Shown piece after piece: positions 43,599 to 52,518 of a stretch of 64,000 nucleotides of DNA. The translations under genes were made by a program, and so were the position numbers. The stretch covers positions 744,001-808,000 of the forward strand of contig NZ_JARGZF010000002.1 in the NCBI RefSeq assembly GCF_029222705.1. The letters are read 5' to 3'. The stretch is from Knoellia sp. p5-6-4. Its GTDB lineage: Bacteria; Actinomycetota; Actinomycetes; Actinomycetales; Dermatophilaceae. The notes beneath the pieces were generated by a model. It was not told the origin of the DNA. It ran no database searches and was given only the letters and a program-made list of their open reading frames with translations. How positions within the stretch are numbered: position 1 is the stretch's first letter; each line of letters starts with the position of its first letter.

Positions 43599-44338
43599 GG
43601 GCGTCCCTCCTCGGAGGTGGGGCGGGCGGCTGCGGTCGGGGCGTCCGGCAGCACGGCGGTCGGGGTGTCCGGCCGGTCGACGGTCGGGGCAGGGGCGTCG
43701 GGCCGGCTAAGCTCAGCAGCTCCGCTCCGCCCGCGTGCGTAGCCCGGCTGCCACAGGAACCCGACACCCGCCGCGATCATGAGCAGCCCCAGCAGCAGTG
43801 CTGTGAGGGCCTCCACCGACCAGGCCTGCCGCTCCCACTCGACGGTGAGCTCGGCGAGGTCGGCAGGCTTGCCCGACGCGGTCGCGATGACGACGGCCTC
43901 GGGCGCGTCCTCCTGCCGCACCTCCATGCTGGCGCTGCCCTTGCCGCTGGCCTGCTGGCGCCACACGTCCGCGGATGCGAGCTCCGGGGCGGACCCCGAA
44001 CCCCGCTGCCCGGTCTCGAGCTGCCAGCCGCCGACCGAGACGCCGGTGACAGAGGTGGCCGCCGCCTTGCCCGCGAGGGAGGCGGCGTCGCTCGGGGTGC
44101 CGCGGCCGATCCAGACCTCGCCCCCGTCCTTCGCCCGGGCGGTGATGGACACCGGGCTGTCGACGCGGTTGAGCACGGCGGGGTCGAGCACGACGATGCG
44201 GCTGCTGGAGGGCGTGGCCGTGAAGGTGGCCGTGCCGGAGAGACCGAGGTGCGCGAGGAACCACAGGCCGACACCGGCCAGCACGAGGCCCGCGGCGGTC
44301 AGCACGCCCAGCGCGGCCCGCTTGGACACTGGTGACAC
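43595..44338 (-). CDS. Membrane protein of unknown function
   Basis: The 247-residue protein has one N-terminal membrane segment (about 6-28, GVLTAAGLVLAGVGLWFLAH), an extracellular domain of about 140 residues, a second segment (about 171-192, LTALLLGLLMIAAGVGFLW), and a Pro/Asp/Thr-rich cytoplasmic tail. The extracellular part contains SSRIVVLDPAVLNRVDSPVS and WIGRGTPSDA. GTG 44338 was chosen because TAAGGAAG lies nine bases upstream. It is coupled to the following lipoprotein and divergent from the TetR gene. Confidence 0.72.
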   Translation of the reverse strand: MSPVSKRAALGVLTAAGLVLAGVGLWFLAHLGLSGTATFTATPSSSRIVVLDPAVLNRVDSPVSITARAKDGGEVWIGRGTPSDAASLAGKAAATSVTGVSVGGWQLETGQRGSGSAPELASADVWRQQASGKGSASMEVRQEDAPEAVVIATASGKPADLAELTVEWERQAWSVEALTALLLGLLMIAAGVGFLWQPGYARGRSGAAELSRPDAPAPTVDRPDTPTAVLPDAPTAAARPTSEEGRP

Positions 44339-44423
44339 TACTGCTTGCTTCCTTACGTGAGAGGGCCGGCCGCCATGCAGGTGGGGCGGTCGGCATCCCT
44401 CCACCATGACCCAGACCGCGCCG

Positions 44424-44476
44424 GAGGGCCAAATCGCGGCCCTCGTTTGCGTGCGGCTGGTGGCATCATCGGCGGG
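44424..44476. promoter_or_regulatory. Inverted repeat and promoter before the TetR gene
   Basis: GAGGGCC (44424-44430) and GGCCCTC (44438-44444) flank 7 bases, a possible autoregulatory operator between the divergent genes. CATCAT (44464-44469) lies 7 bases before the TetR ATG as a leaderless-type -10. Confidence 0.35.
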
Positions 44477-45133
44477 ATGACGTCACGTGAGCCCTCCTCC
44501 CGCGCCCGGCGCCCTGGCCGCCCCCGCGAGGCGGCGACCGAGCACGCCATCACGCGTGCGGCGCGCGACCTGCTCGCGGAGCAGGGGCTCGGGGGGCTCA
44601 CCATGGAGCAGGTCGCCGCGCGGGCGGGCGTGGCCAAGACCACCGTCTACCGGCGCTGGCCCTCGAAGGTGGAGCTGGCCGTGCACGCCGTCGCGGTGAC
44701 CTTCGACACCATCGACACCGGCGACCGCGGCTCGCTCGCCGCCGACATGCGGGCCGGCATCGAGGAGGCGGCGCGGCTGCTGCGCGACCCCTCCACCGGC
44801 GGTGCGTATGCCGCCCTGCTGGCCGAGTCGGCCCGCGACCCCGAGGGGGTGGGCGCTGCGGTGCGGGCCCAGCTCTCGACGCGGCTGCACGCCCTGGTGG
44901 CGACATCGGTCGAGCGCGCCGTCGCCCGGGGCGAGATCCGGCCCGAGATGGCCGACGTCGACCTGCTCGCCGACGTCGTGGTCGGGGCCGTGCTGCACCG
45001 GTCGCTGGCCACCGGGGTCCCGGACGAGGCGTTCGTCGACGGGCTCATCGAGCTGCTCGCCGACGTGGCCTACGCCCGGCTGCTCCTCGCGAAGCGGCAG
45101 GCCACCAACCCGCTGCGGCCCCCGGCGAGCTGA
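44477..45133 (+). CDS. TetR-family transcriptional regulator
   Basis: Predicted DNA-binding repressor of 218 residues. The N-terminal HTH (about 20-66) reads ITRAARDLLAEQGLGGLTME and then VAARAGVAKTTVYRRWPSK, the classical TetR helix-turn-helix. The C-terminal ligand/dimer domain resembles TetR_C with an LLADVVVGAVLHRSL segment. ATG 44477 gives the standard length; the frame extends to 44345 without support. Likely targets are itself and the divergent membrane protein-lipoprotein pair. Confidence 0.9.
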   Translation: MTSREPSSRARRPGRPREAATEHAITRAARDLLAEQGLGGLTMEQVAARAGVAKTTVYRRWPSKVELAVHAVAVTFDTIDTGDRGSLAADMRAGIEEAARLLRDPSTGGAYAALLAESARDPEGVGAAVRAQLSTRLHALVATSVERAVARGEIRPEMADVDLLADVVVGAVLHRSLATGVPDEAFVDGLIELLADVAYARLLLAKRQATNPLRPPAS

Positions 45134-45192
45134 CTCGGGGCGCGTCCGGCGCGAGGTGACCCCGCGGCATACCCCTGCCCTGCCAGCCGGTG

Positions 45193-46953
45193 TCAGAAGC
45201 GGGCGGGCTCCCGATAGACGCCCCACTCGTCGCGCAGGGCGTCGCAGATCTCGCCCAGGGTCGCCTCGGCGCGCACGGCGTCGAGCATGGCGGGGACCAT
45301 GTTCTCGCTGGTGCGCCCGACCTCGACCATGTGCTGCACGGCGGCCCGCACCGCCGTCTCGTCGCGGGCGGCCTTGCGCTCCTTGAGGGTGGCCACCTGC
45401 TCGTGCTCGACCTCGTGGCTCACCCGCAGGATCTCGAGCTCGTGGCTGACCGAGTCGGTGTGGCAGTTGACCCCGACCACCTTCTTGTCGCCCTTCTCGA
45501 GCGCCACCTGGTACTGGAACGCGGCCTCGGCGATCTCGGACATGAACCAGCCCTCCTCGATGCCGCGCAGGATGCCCTTGGTCATCGGCCAGTTGCCGCC
45601 GTCCCGCACGCCGGTGTTGCTGCGCACGAGCTCCGCCAGGGCCTCGGTGTCCTGGCTGGTGAGGTCGCTGCCGCCGAGGGTGAGGATGCGGTCGAAGATC
45701 TTGTTGGCCTCGGCCTCGATGGTGTCGGTGAGCTGTTCGATGTACCAGCTGCCGCCGAGCGGGTCGGCGACGTTGACGACGCCGGTCTCCTCCATGATCA
45801 CCTGCTGGGTGCGCAGCGCGATCTCGGCGGCCTGCTCGGTCGGCAGGGCCAGGGTCTCGTCGAGGGCGTTGGTGTGCAGGCTGTTGGTGCCGCCGAGCAC
45901 CGCCGCGAGCGCCTCGACGGCGGTGCGCACGACGTTGTTGTAGGGCTGCTGCGCGGTGAGCGAGACGCCCGCGGTCTGGGTGTGGAACCGCAGCCACTGG
46001 GCCTTCTCGGTCTTCGCCCCGTAGACGTCGCGCATCCAGCGGGCCCAGATGCGACGGGCCGCGCGGAACTTGGCGATCTCCTCGAAGAAGTCGACGTGGC
46101 TGTCGAAGAAGAACGACAGGCCCGGCGCGAACTTCTCGATGTCGAGGCCGCGCGACAGGCCGAGCTCGACGTAGCCGAAGCCGTCGGCGAGGGTGAAGGC
46201 GAGCTCCTGCGCGGCCGTCGAGCCGGCCTCGCGGATGTGGTAGCCGGAGACCGAGAGCGGCTTGTAGGCCGGGATGTTCTCGGCGCAGTACTCCATGAGG
46301 TCGCCGATCAGGCGCAGGTGCGGCTCGGGCTCGAAGAGCCACTCCTTCTGCGCGATGTACTCCTTGAAGATGTCGGTCTGCAGCGTGCCGTTGAGCACCC
46401 CGAGGTCGACCCCCTGGCGCTCGGCGGCGACGAGGTACATGCAGAAGACCGGCACGGCGGGGCCGCTGATGGTCATCGAGGTGGTGATGTCCTCGAGGGG
46501 CAGCTCGTGGAACAGGACCTCCATGTCCTTGGCCGAGTCGATCGCGACCCCGCAGTGCCCGACCTCGCCGAGGCTCATCGGGTCGTCGGAGTCGCGGCCC
46601 ATGAGGGTCGGCATGTCGAACGCCACCGACAGGCCGCCGCCGCCGCGCGCCATGATCATCTTGTAGCGCTCGTTGGTCTGCACGGCGTTGCCGAAGCCGG
46701 CGAACTGCCGGATCGTCCACGCCCGTCCGCGGTAACCGGTCGGGTAGAGCCCGCGGGTGAAGGGGAACTCCCCCGGCCACCCGATCGACTCGGGCACCTC
46801 GGCGCCGTCGGCCGGGCCGTAGACCGGCGCGACCTCCATGCCGGAGAGCGTGGTGAAGTCGGCGTCGCGCACCTGGCCCCTGGCCGCGGCGGCGTCGTAG
46901 CGGGCCTGCCAGCGGGCGGCACCAGAGGTCTCGGGAGTGGGGGTCTCAGCCAT
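45193..46953 (-). CDS. Acyl-CoA mutase large subunit, isobutyryl-CoA mutase-like
   Basis: Adenosylcobalamin-dependent carbon-skeleton mutase, substrate-binding subunit only (586 residues). It lacks the C-terminal B12-binding domain (no DxHxxG) of complete methylmalonyl-CoA mutases and needs a separate small subunit, not present nearby. Substrate-determining positions read WTIRQFAGF (Phe84) and [10 protein letters not shown] (Gln202). From memory, methylmalonyl-CoA mutase has Tyr and Arg there and isobutyryl-CoA mutase Phe and Gln, so isobutyryl/butyryl-CoA isomerisation is the best guess. The ATG at 46953 (MAETPTPE) follows TAAATT by 7 bases; TTG 46962 is an alternative. A meaB gene lies 12 kb away. 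Confidence 0.87.
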   Translation of the reverse strand: MAETPTPETSGAARWQARYDAAAARGQVRDADFTTLSGMEVAPVYGPADGAEVPESIGWPGEFPFTRGLYPTGYRGRAWTIRQFAGFGNAVQTNERYKMIMARGGGGLSVAFDMPTLMGRDSDDPMSLGEVGHCGVAIDSAKDMEVLFHELPLEDITTSMTISGPAVPVFCMYLVAAERQGVDLGVLNGTLQTDIFKEYIAQKEWLFEPEPHLRLIGDLMEYCAENIPAYKPLSVSGYHIREAGSTAAQELAFTLADGFGYVELGLSRGLDIEKFAPGLSFFFDSHVDFFEEIAKFRAARRIWARWMRDVYGAKTEKAQWLRFHTQTAGVSLTAQQPYNNVVRTAVEALAAVLGGTNSLHTNALDETLALPTEQAAEIALRTQQVIMEETGVVNVADPLGGSWYIEQLTDTIEAEANKIFDRILTLGGSDLTSQDTEALAELVRSNTGVRDGGNWPMTKGILRGIEEGWFMSEIAEAAFQYQVALEKGDKKVVGVNCHTDSVSHELEILRVSHEVEHEQVATLKERKAARDETAVRAAVQHMVEVGRTSENMVPAMLDAVRAEATLGEICDALRDEWGVYREPARF

Positions 46954-46984
46954 GCCCGCCAATTTACTAGGACGTCCAACTAAA
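46954..46984 (-). promoter_or_regulatory. Promoter with overlapping palindromic operator for the mutase
   Basis: Minus-strand TAAATT (46966-46961) lies 7 bases before the ATG. It is overlapped by a near-palindrome (46963-46984) of the form TTA-N3-GGACGTCC-N3-TAA centred on a perfect GGACGTCC. A bound repressor would block RNA polymerase. The adjacent MarR protein is the obvious candidate. Confidence 0.6.
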
Positions 46985-47032
46985 TGTCACGGCCCGCTCC
47001 TCAGCGGACTCTGTTTGCCGCAGGCGCCACAA

Positions 47033-47115
47033 CCTTCTCGGGTCACCCGACAAACGGTCGCTTCACCCCGCGTGGCACGTGGGGTGAAGCGCACCTTTCT
47101 CGGGTGCCCCGAGAA
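47033..47115 (-). terminator. Nested hairpins after the MarR gene
   Basis: An inner stem CGCTTCACCCC (47059-47069) pairs with 47081-47091. A second hairpin, TTCTCGGG (47097-47104) with CCCGAGAA (47108-47115), can alternatively pair through an outer CCTTCTCGGG (47033-47042). It lies between the MarR stop and the mutase promoter. Confidence 0.55.
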
Positions 47116-47160
47116 GGGTGCAGCAGCACGGGGGCCGAGAGGGTATGCCGCGGGGCCAGG

Positions 47161-47676
47161 TCAGGCGTCGAAGTCACGCGCGCCGACGCGCACCTTGCGC
47201 AGCAGCTCGAAGAGCTGCTCGTGCTCGGCGGGGCTCAGCATCCCGAGGCCGAACCGCGCCTCGACCAGCTCCCTGGTGGCCGCCTCCATGGCGTCGCGAC
47301 CGGCCGGGGTGATGACGGCCAGGGTGCCGCGCCCGTCCTGCGGGTTGGGCACCCGCTCGACGAACCCCTGGGCGGCCAGGCGCTGCACGATGTTGGTCGC
47401 GCTGGTCGGATGCACCATGAGCCGCTGGCCGATCTTGCCCATGCTGAGCCGTCCCTCGCGGCTGAAGGCGAGCAGCACCAGCGCCTCGTAGCGGGCGAAC
47501 GACAGCCCGTGCCGGCCGACCAGGGCGTCGAACTCCGTGAGCAGCAGCTGCTGCACCCGCATGATCGAGGTGGCGCTGGCCATCGCCAGCGGCTGAGAGG
47601 TGCGGCCCCAGCGCTGGGTCCACAGCTGCGCCGCCCGGGTGATCGGGTCGAAGGGCAGGCGGATCTGCTTCGGCAC
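47161..47676 (-). CDS. MarR-family transcriptional regulator
   Basis: Winged-helix regulator of 171 residues. The dimer helices flank the DNA-binding part: LSMGKIGQRLMVHPTSATNI (recognition region) and then RVPNPQDGRGTLAVITPAGR (wing with the family DxR). GTG 47676 follows TAGCCT by 6 bases. It is transcribed toward the mutase gene, with a terminator between, and is nine bases from the ABC exporter genes, so it may control the mutase, the exporter, or both. Confidence 0.92.
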   Translation of the reverse strand: MPKQIRLPFDPITRAAQLWTQRWGRTSQPLAMASATSIMRVQQLLLTEFDALVGRHGLSFARYEALVLLAFSREGRLSMGKIGQRLMVHPTSATNIVQRLAAQGFVERVPNPQDGRGTLAVITPAGRDAMEAATRELVEARFGLGMLSPAEHEQLFELLRKVRVGARDFDA

Positions 47677-47688
47677 GGCGACAGGCTA
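47677..47688 (-). promoter_or_regulatory. Leaderless-type promoter of the MarR gene
   Basis: Minus-strand TAGCCT (47688-47683), then 6 bases, then GTG. It lies within the end of the upstream ABC gene, so the MarR gene can also be read from the exporter operon. Confidence 0.45.
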
Positions 47689-48390
47689 GTGCGGCGCGGA
47701 CCGCACGAGCGTGAGTCGTCCATCATCGAGGTGGAGCTCGCTGTCCGCCTGTGCGGCCGCCTCCGGGTCGTGCGTCGCCATCACCACGGCCGCCCCGCGG
47801 TCGGCGTGCGCCCGCAGGAGGGCCAGCACCTTCTCGCGGTTGTCGTGGTCGAGCTCGGAGGTCGGCTCGTCGGCGAGCAGCACCCGCGCCTGCAGGGCCA
47901 GCCCGCGGGCGACCGCGACGCGTTGCTGCTGGCCGCCCGAGAGCTCCTCGACGAGGTGGCCCCCCGATTCGTGGAGGCCCACGGCGGCGAGCGCAGCGTC
48001 GGCGCGGGCCACCGCCTCGTCGGCCCCGACGCCGGCCGCCACGAGCGCCATCACGACGTTCTCGTGCGCCGACAGGATGGTCGCCAGCCCGTTGCCCTGC
48101 GGGATGAGCGCGGCCGACCGCGCCGCGCCGTCGTCGCGACCACGGACCTCCTCCCCGTCGATGCGCACGACGCCCCGGGCGAGCGGCACGGCCCCGGCGA
48201 CCGCCCACAGCAGCGAGGACTTGCCGGCCCCGGAGTGCCCGGTCACCGCGACGAGGTGGCCGGGGCGCGCCACCAGGCTCGCGCCGGTGACCGCCACGAC
48301 CGGCCCGTAGGCCACGGTGACGTCCTCGACCTCCACCAGCGCGCCCGCCACCTTCGTCGACGCAGCCGTGGCACCTGCTCCCGCACTCAT
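47686..48390 (-). CDS. ABC exporter ATPase with canonical motifs
   Basis: The 234-residue LolD/MacB-type ATPase has Walker [13 protein letters not shown]-loop IPQGNG, signature [14 protein letters not shown], Walker [13 protein letters not shown] and a switch His in MATHDPE. The ATG at 48390 overlaps the stop of the preceding ATPase gene (ATGA); the frame extends 11 codons further upstream without support. It probably pairs with the next ATPase under the large permease. Confidence 0.9.
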   Translation of the reverse strand: MSAGAGATAASTKVAGALVEVEDVTVAYGPVVAVTGASLVARPGHLVAVTGHSGAGKSSLLWAVAGAVPLARGVVRIDGEEVRGRDDGAARSAALIPQGNGLATILSAHENVVMALVAAGVGADEAVARADAALAAVGLHESGGHLVEELSGGQQQRVAVARGLALQARVLLADEPTSELDHDNREKVLALLRAHADRGAAVVMATHDPEAAAQADSELHLDDGRLTLVRSAPH

Positions 48391-49244
48391 TGGCCCTGAC
48401 CGTCCTCTCGGTGGATCGTCCACACACCGCCCTCCTCGTGCACCCGCACCAGGGCGCCCGGGGGGAAGGCCTCCATGGCGTGCGGTGGAAGCGGCAGCGA
48501 CCCGTCGGCGGCGACCACGGCGAACTCCTGCCCCGCCCGGCCCTCGCCGCCGACCCGGCCGTCGCGGATGGTGACCGTGCGCGGCATACGGGCTGCCACC
48601 TCGGGGTCGTGCGTCACCACGACGACCGTCGTGCCCATCTCGGAGTTGATCTGGGCCAGCGCGTCGAGCACGGTGTCGCGCGCCTCGTGGTCGAGCTGGC
48701 TGGTCGGCTCGTCGCCGAGCAGCAGACCCGGGCGGGTCGCCACCGCGACAGCGACCGCAGCGAGCTGCAGCTGGCCCGGCGTCAGGGTGCCGAGCGGGGC
48801 GTTCGAGCGCTCGTAGAGCCCGACCAGTTCGAGCACCTCTGCGGCAGTGGGCAGCTCGCGTCGGCGGGACTGGGCGGCTGCCTGCGCGAACTCCACGTTC
48901 TGCCGGGCGCTCAAGTAGGGCAGCAGGTTGCGAGCCGCGCCCTGGAGGACCAGGCCCACGTCGGCGGAGCGGAACTCGTCGAGCTCCTCCTCGCTCATGG
49001 TCGACAGCTCGCGCTCACCCACCCGGATGCGCCCGGCGCTGGGCCGGAGCAGGCCGCCGAACAGGGTCAGCAGCGTCGACTTGCCGGCCCCGGAGGGCCC
49101 GAGCAGGCCGACCATCTCGCCAGCGCCGACGGTGAGGTCAACGCCCGAGAGCGCCGCGACGTCGTGCCCCTCCGCGCGGTAGATGTGCACCAGCCCGGTC
49201 GTGCTGACCGTCAGGCCCGCCGGCGCGTTCAGGGTCGTGCTCAC
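48387..49244 (-). CDS. ABC exporter ATPase with degenerate signature motif
   Basis: The 285-residue ATPase has an intact Walker A ([11 protein letters not shown]) and Walker B ([15 protein letters not shown]), but its signature is LTPGQLQLA instead of LSGGQ, and QGAARNL replaces the usual Q-loop. With the canonical partner this would give one active and one weak ATP site. A C-terminal extension of about 50 residues ([20 protein letters not shown]) may be regulatory. GTG 49244 overlaps the permease stop (GTGA). The long upstream open frame is shadow. Confidence 0.88.
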   Translation of the reverse strand: MSTTLNAPAGLTVSTTGLVHIYRAEGHDVAALSGVDLTVGAGEMVGLLGPSGAGKSTLLTLFGGLLRPSAGRIRVGERELSTMSEEELDEFRSADVGLVLQGAARNLLPYLSARQNVEFAQAAAQSRRRELPTAAEVLELVGLYERSNAPLGTLTPGQLQLAAVAVAVATRPGLLLGDEPTSQLDHEARDTVLDALAQINSEMGTTVVVVTHDPEVAARMPRTVTIRDGRVGGEGRAGQEFAVVAADGSLPLPPHAMEAFPPGALVRVHEEGGVWTIHREDGQGQ

Positions 49245-52200
49245 AGCAGCTCCCGGATCCGGCCGAGGGTGAAGCGCCCGCCGAGCGAGCGCGCGACGAC
49301 GAGCCCGACCGCGCCGAGCAGCAGCAGCGCGAGCAGCGTCGCAGCAGCGACGGCGGGCCAGGCGGGCGACAGGTCGAGGGCGGGCACCGGCGCCGGCCGG
49401 TTGAAGAGCGGGATGAGGGGCATCGCCAGGTGGGCACCGAGCAGCCCGCTGACCGCGCCCACGCCGACCCCGACGCCCACGACGACGAGCTGCTCGCTGC
49501 GGGCGGCCCGCCTCAGCACGGGCAGCGGAACCCCTGCCATCCGCATCGCCGCGAAGTCCCTCGCCACGGCTCGCCAGCCGGTGGCGGCGACCACCACCAC
49601 GGCGAGCGCCGCCATGAGCAGCGCCAGGGCGCCGGTCACCAGGGCGAGCTGGAGCCCCCAACCGGCGGCCGAGCGGTCGTAGGACTGCTTCGTCTCGGCG
49701 TAGGAGCGCACACTGAGGACGTTGATCCCACTGTCCGACAGGCCTTTTCGCACCTTCTCGACCAGGGCCGGCGAGTCGCTGCCCAGCCATGCCTGCAGGC
49801 TGCCCGAGCCGGCGAGGCGCCCTCCCAGCCGGCCGAGGGTCTCGTAGTTGACGAGCACGCCGCGGTCGCCCAGCACGGGCAGGGCCGGCGCCTCCTGGGT
49901 CCGGGTCATCGTGGTGGGCAGGCCGGCCAGGCCGGAGGCGGTGAACTGCTGCACCGTGCCGCCGGGCGGCACCGGTCCGGCGAGGACGGCCGGAACGCTG
50001 GCCGGGACGTCGGCGTGGGCGAGGCGGAGCACCACACCGGAGCTGACCACGTCGAGCACGAGCCGTTCGGCGCTCGAGCCCTCCGCCGCCCGGAGCTGGT
50101 CGTCGGGGGCGGCATCGACCTTCAGCGAGGGCTGCCACCGGTCGGCCTCACCGATGTCCAGCGCGCGCCCGTCCAGCGCCATGCCCGACAGCGCCAGCTG
50201 CCCCCGCGCCACGGCCGTGCTCTCCTGGCGGTTGGCCTCCCACGGGTTGCCGCGCGGGCCCGAGGGCGTGAGGTCCGCCCGCACGGTGAGCGAGTCGAGA
50301 CGGCACCCGTCCGGACACAGCACGGGGGCGGCGAGCTCCACCGGCCGCCGGCTGCCCAGCGGCACCACACCCAGGTCGCGGGTCAGGCGCTGGCCGTCAG
50401 GGGTGGTCACGACGATGCCGAGCAGCACCCGTCCGGCCGGTGCAGGGGCTCCCCCACCGGCCTCCGTGACGGTGAGAGACGGCTCGACGGTCACGCTCAG
50501 CGTGGTGCCGTCGAGCCGCACCGGCTCGACGGCCGGTGGCGCCAGCGCCGCCAGCTTCAGGGCCTCCTGGTGCGGTGGCGGGAAGGCGACCTCCTCGAAG
50601 CCCCGCGGCACGACGGCGATGGTGGCCGTCGCCGACACGTCGCGGGGGCGCACGATCGCCACCGGCGTCACGTCGCCCCCCGTGGGGTCCACCGCGGCGA
50701 GCGCGCGCTGGAGCGAGGCAGGCTCCACCGCGTCGGTGAGGAGCACCACCGGCGCCCCCGCCTCGAGCTGCGCCCTCGCCTCCCGGTTGCGGTCGGCGAC
50801 GGTGACGGCGTTGGCGGCGAAGACCGCGAGCGCCGTGGCCACCGTGATGATGGTGAGCACCTTGCGCACCGCGGGGCGTCGGGCGAGCTGGTATGCCGTG
50901 AGCGCCGGTCCCACGCGTCCGCGCCGCACGTGCGTGGCGCCCGCGGAGGCGGCGGCGCGGACGACGACGTGCGCCACCACCAGCCCGGCGGCCAGGGACA
51001 GCAGCGTCGGCGTCACCAGCGCGAGCGGTCCGGCGTCGGAGGTCGTGGCGAGGCCGACGAGCCCGGCCGCGGCCAGGGCGGCGACCACGATGTCCACCAC
51101 GGGAAGCCGCCGGCTGGCGCGCGCGTGGGCCACCCGGCGCAGCAGCGAGGAGATGGGTTCGCTGAGCACGGGTTGCGCGGCGAGCCACACCGCGCCCAGG
51201 CCGACGGCGGCCGCGGCGAGCAGGGCGAGGAGGACGCCGAGGGGGAACTCGAACGGAACGCCAGGTGGGAGCAGCACGCGTCGGGCGGCCTCGTTGAGGC
51301 CGACCGCGAGCGCCAGGCCCAGCGGCAGGCCGAGCAGGACGGTCAGGCCCAGCTCGCTGACGACCAGCCACCTCGCTCCGTCGCGGCTGCGCCCGCGCAG
51401 GCGGGCGAGCGCCACCTCGGGGCGGCGCTGCTCGACCGCGGCTGCGGCCACCGACAGCAGCACCACCGCGGCGAGGAGGGCGAGCTGGGCCATGAGCAGC
51501 GGCACGACGAGCCGCACCTGCTGCTGACCGTCACGGATGCCGGCGAGCAGCGTGGCCATGGGGCTCTCGACCTCGATCGAGCCGGAGTCGGCACGGGTCT
51601 GCGCGATGGCACGCGCCGCGGAGGGCACGTCGTCGAGGGTGAGGCCCGCGCGGTCCAAGGGGTACTGCACGGTCAGGCGCGCGTTGCCCCATGCCCCGTC
51701 GAAGGTCTGGGCCGCGGTGATCCACGAGTCGAGGGCCGGGGTGTCTCCGCCGTCGATGGTGCCGCCCGAGCGGCCGTCGAGCTTCAGGCGCATCCAGTAG
51801 GCGCCGTCGGGCACCTGCTCGTAGACCCCGACCACCGTGAGTGCCTGCGGAACCGCTCCCGTCGGAGCGTCCCGCTCGGTCACGGTGAAGCGGTCCCCCG
51901 GCGCCCACTGCCAGAAGGCCGCCTCGGCCGCCGTCACCGCGATCTCGCCCTTGGCGGCCGGGCACGCGCCGGCGGTGATGCGGACGTGCTCGCACATGCC
52001 GTCGCGGTAGATGAGGTCCAGCGGCGCACCGGGCCGGTTCGGGAAGACCTGGAAGACCACCTGGCCGTTGTAGGTGCCGATGCCGGGCTGGTGCAGCTCA
52101 CGCACCCCGGCCGGTACGACCTCGGACAGGCGGGGCAGGGCCAGGTCGGGGGCGGTGGGTGTGCGGGTGGCCTTGACCGTCAGGGCGGTGTCGGCAGGGT

Positions 52201-52372
52201 CCGCCTCGAAGACGGCCTGGCGCAGCAGCCCCTGTTCGAGGGCCCGGGTGTAGAGAGGGGCGAGCGCGGCGCAGGTGGCGATGAGTGCCGAGAGGAGCAT
52301 GAGGGCCGCTGCCTGCGCCCGGCGGTAGCGGATGGCCGCCCACACGTCGACGAGCCTCCTTCGCAGATCCAC
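49241..52372 (-). CDS. Very large FtsX-type ABC permease
   Basis: The 1043-residue permease is over twice the size of MacB. It has an N-terminal membrane segment (about 20-40) and an extracellular domain of about 220 residues. Three or four membrane segments follow (about 275-390), with further hydrophobic segments around 420-520. Then come a second extracellular domain of about 400 residues and a final FtsX-type cluster of three segments (about 900-1035) with [20 protein letters not shown]. Two FtsX units in one chain suggest it works as a pseudo-dimer with the two ATPases. GTG 52372 was chosen ([18 protein letters not shown]); TTG 52387 is possible. The substrate is unknown: lipid, lipoprotein or antimicrobial. 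Confidence 0.88.
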   Translation of the reverse strand: MDLRRRLVDVWAAIRYRRAQAAALMLLSALIATCAALAPLYTRALEQGLLRQAVFEADPADTALTVKATRTPTAPDLALPRLSEVVPAGVRELHQPGIGTYNGQVVFQVFPNRPGAPLDLIYRDGMCEHVRITAGACPAAKGEIAVTAAEAAFWQWAPGDRFTVTERDAPTGAVPQALTVVGVYEQVPDGAYWMRLKLDGRSGGTIDGGDTPALDSWITAAQTFDGAWGNARLTVQYPLDRAGLTLDDVPSAARAIAQTRADSGSIEVESPMATLLAGIRDGQQQVRLVVPLLMAQLALLAAVVLLSVAAAAVEQRRPEVALARLRGRSRDGARWLVVSELGLTVLLGLPLGLALAVGLNEAARRVLLPPGVPFEFPLGVLLALLAAAAVGLGAVWLAAQPVLSEPISSLLRRVAHARASRRLPVVDIVVAALAAAGLVGLATTSDAGPLALVTPTLLSLAAGLVVAHVVVRAAASAGATHVRRGRVGPALTAYQLARRPAVRKVLTIITVATALAVFAANAVTVADRNREARAQLEAGAPVVLLTDAVEPASLQRALAAVDPTGGDVTPVAIVRPRDVSATATIAVVPRGFEEVAFPPPHQEALKLAALAPPAVEPVRLDGTTLSVTVEPSLTVTEAGGGAPAPAGRVLLGIVVTTPDGQRLTRDLGVVPLGSRRPVELAAPVLCPDGCRLDSLTVRADLTPSGPRGNPWEANRQESTAVARGQLALSGMALDGRALDIGEADRWQPSLKVDAAPDDQLRAAEGSSAERLVLDVVSSGVVLRLAHADVPASVPAVLAGPVPPGGTVQQFTASGLAGLPTTMTRTQEAPALPVLGDRGVLVNYETLGRLGGRLAGSGSLQAWLGSDSPALVEKVRKGLSDSGINVLSVRSYAETKQSYDRSAAGWGLQLALVTGALALLMAALAVVVVAATGWRAVARDFAAMRMAGVPLPVLRRAARSEQLVVVGVGVGVGAVSGLLGAHLAMPLIPLFNRPAPVPALDLSPAWPAVAAATLLALLLLGAVGLVVARSLGGRFTLGRIRELL

Positions 52373-52387
52373 CGTCCGACCAACCAA

Positions 52388-52413
52388 ACCCTAGGGCTCG
52401 CGGGCTCCGCGAG
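52388..52413 (-). promoter_or_regulatory. -10 and perfect palindrome before the exporter operon
   Basis: Minus-strand TAGGGT (52393-52388) is a -10 candidate 15 bases before the GTG. CTCGCGG-gct-CCGCGAG (52397-52413) is a perfect 7-bp inverted repeat immediately upstream, in the place where a regulator would act. Confidence 0.35.
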
Positions 52414-52518
52414 GACGGGGTTTGCGGGCCACGGTCTGGCAACGATCGAGGGTGGGCGCACCGCCCAGCGGGGCGAAGGGCCCTGTCCGCCGGAGCAGAC
52501 GCTGGCAAGGCTGGCCCC

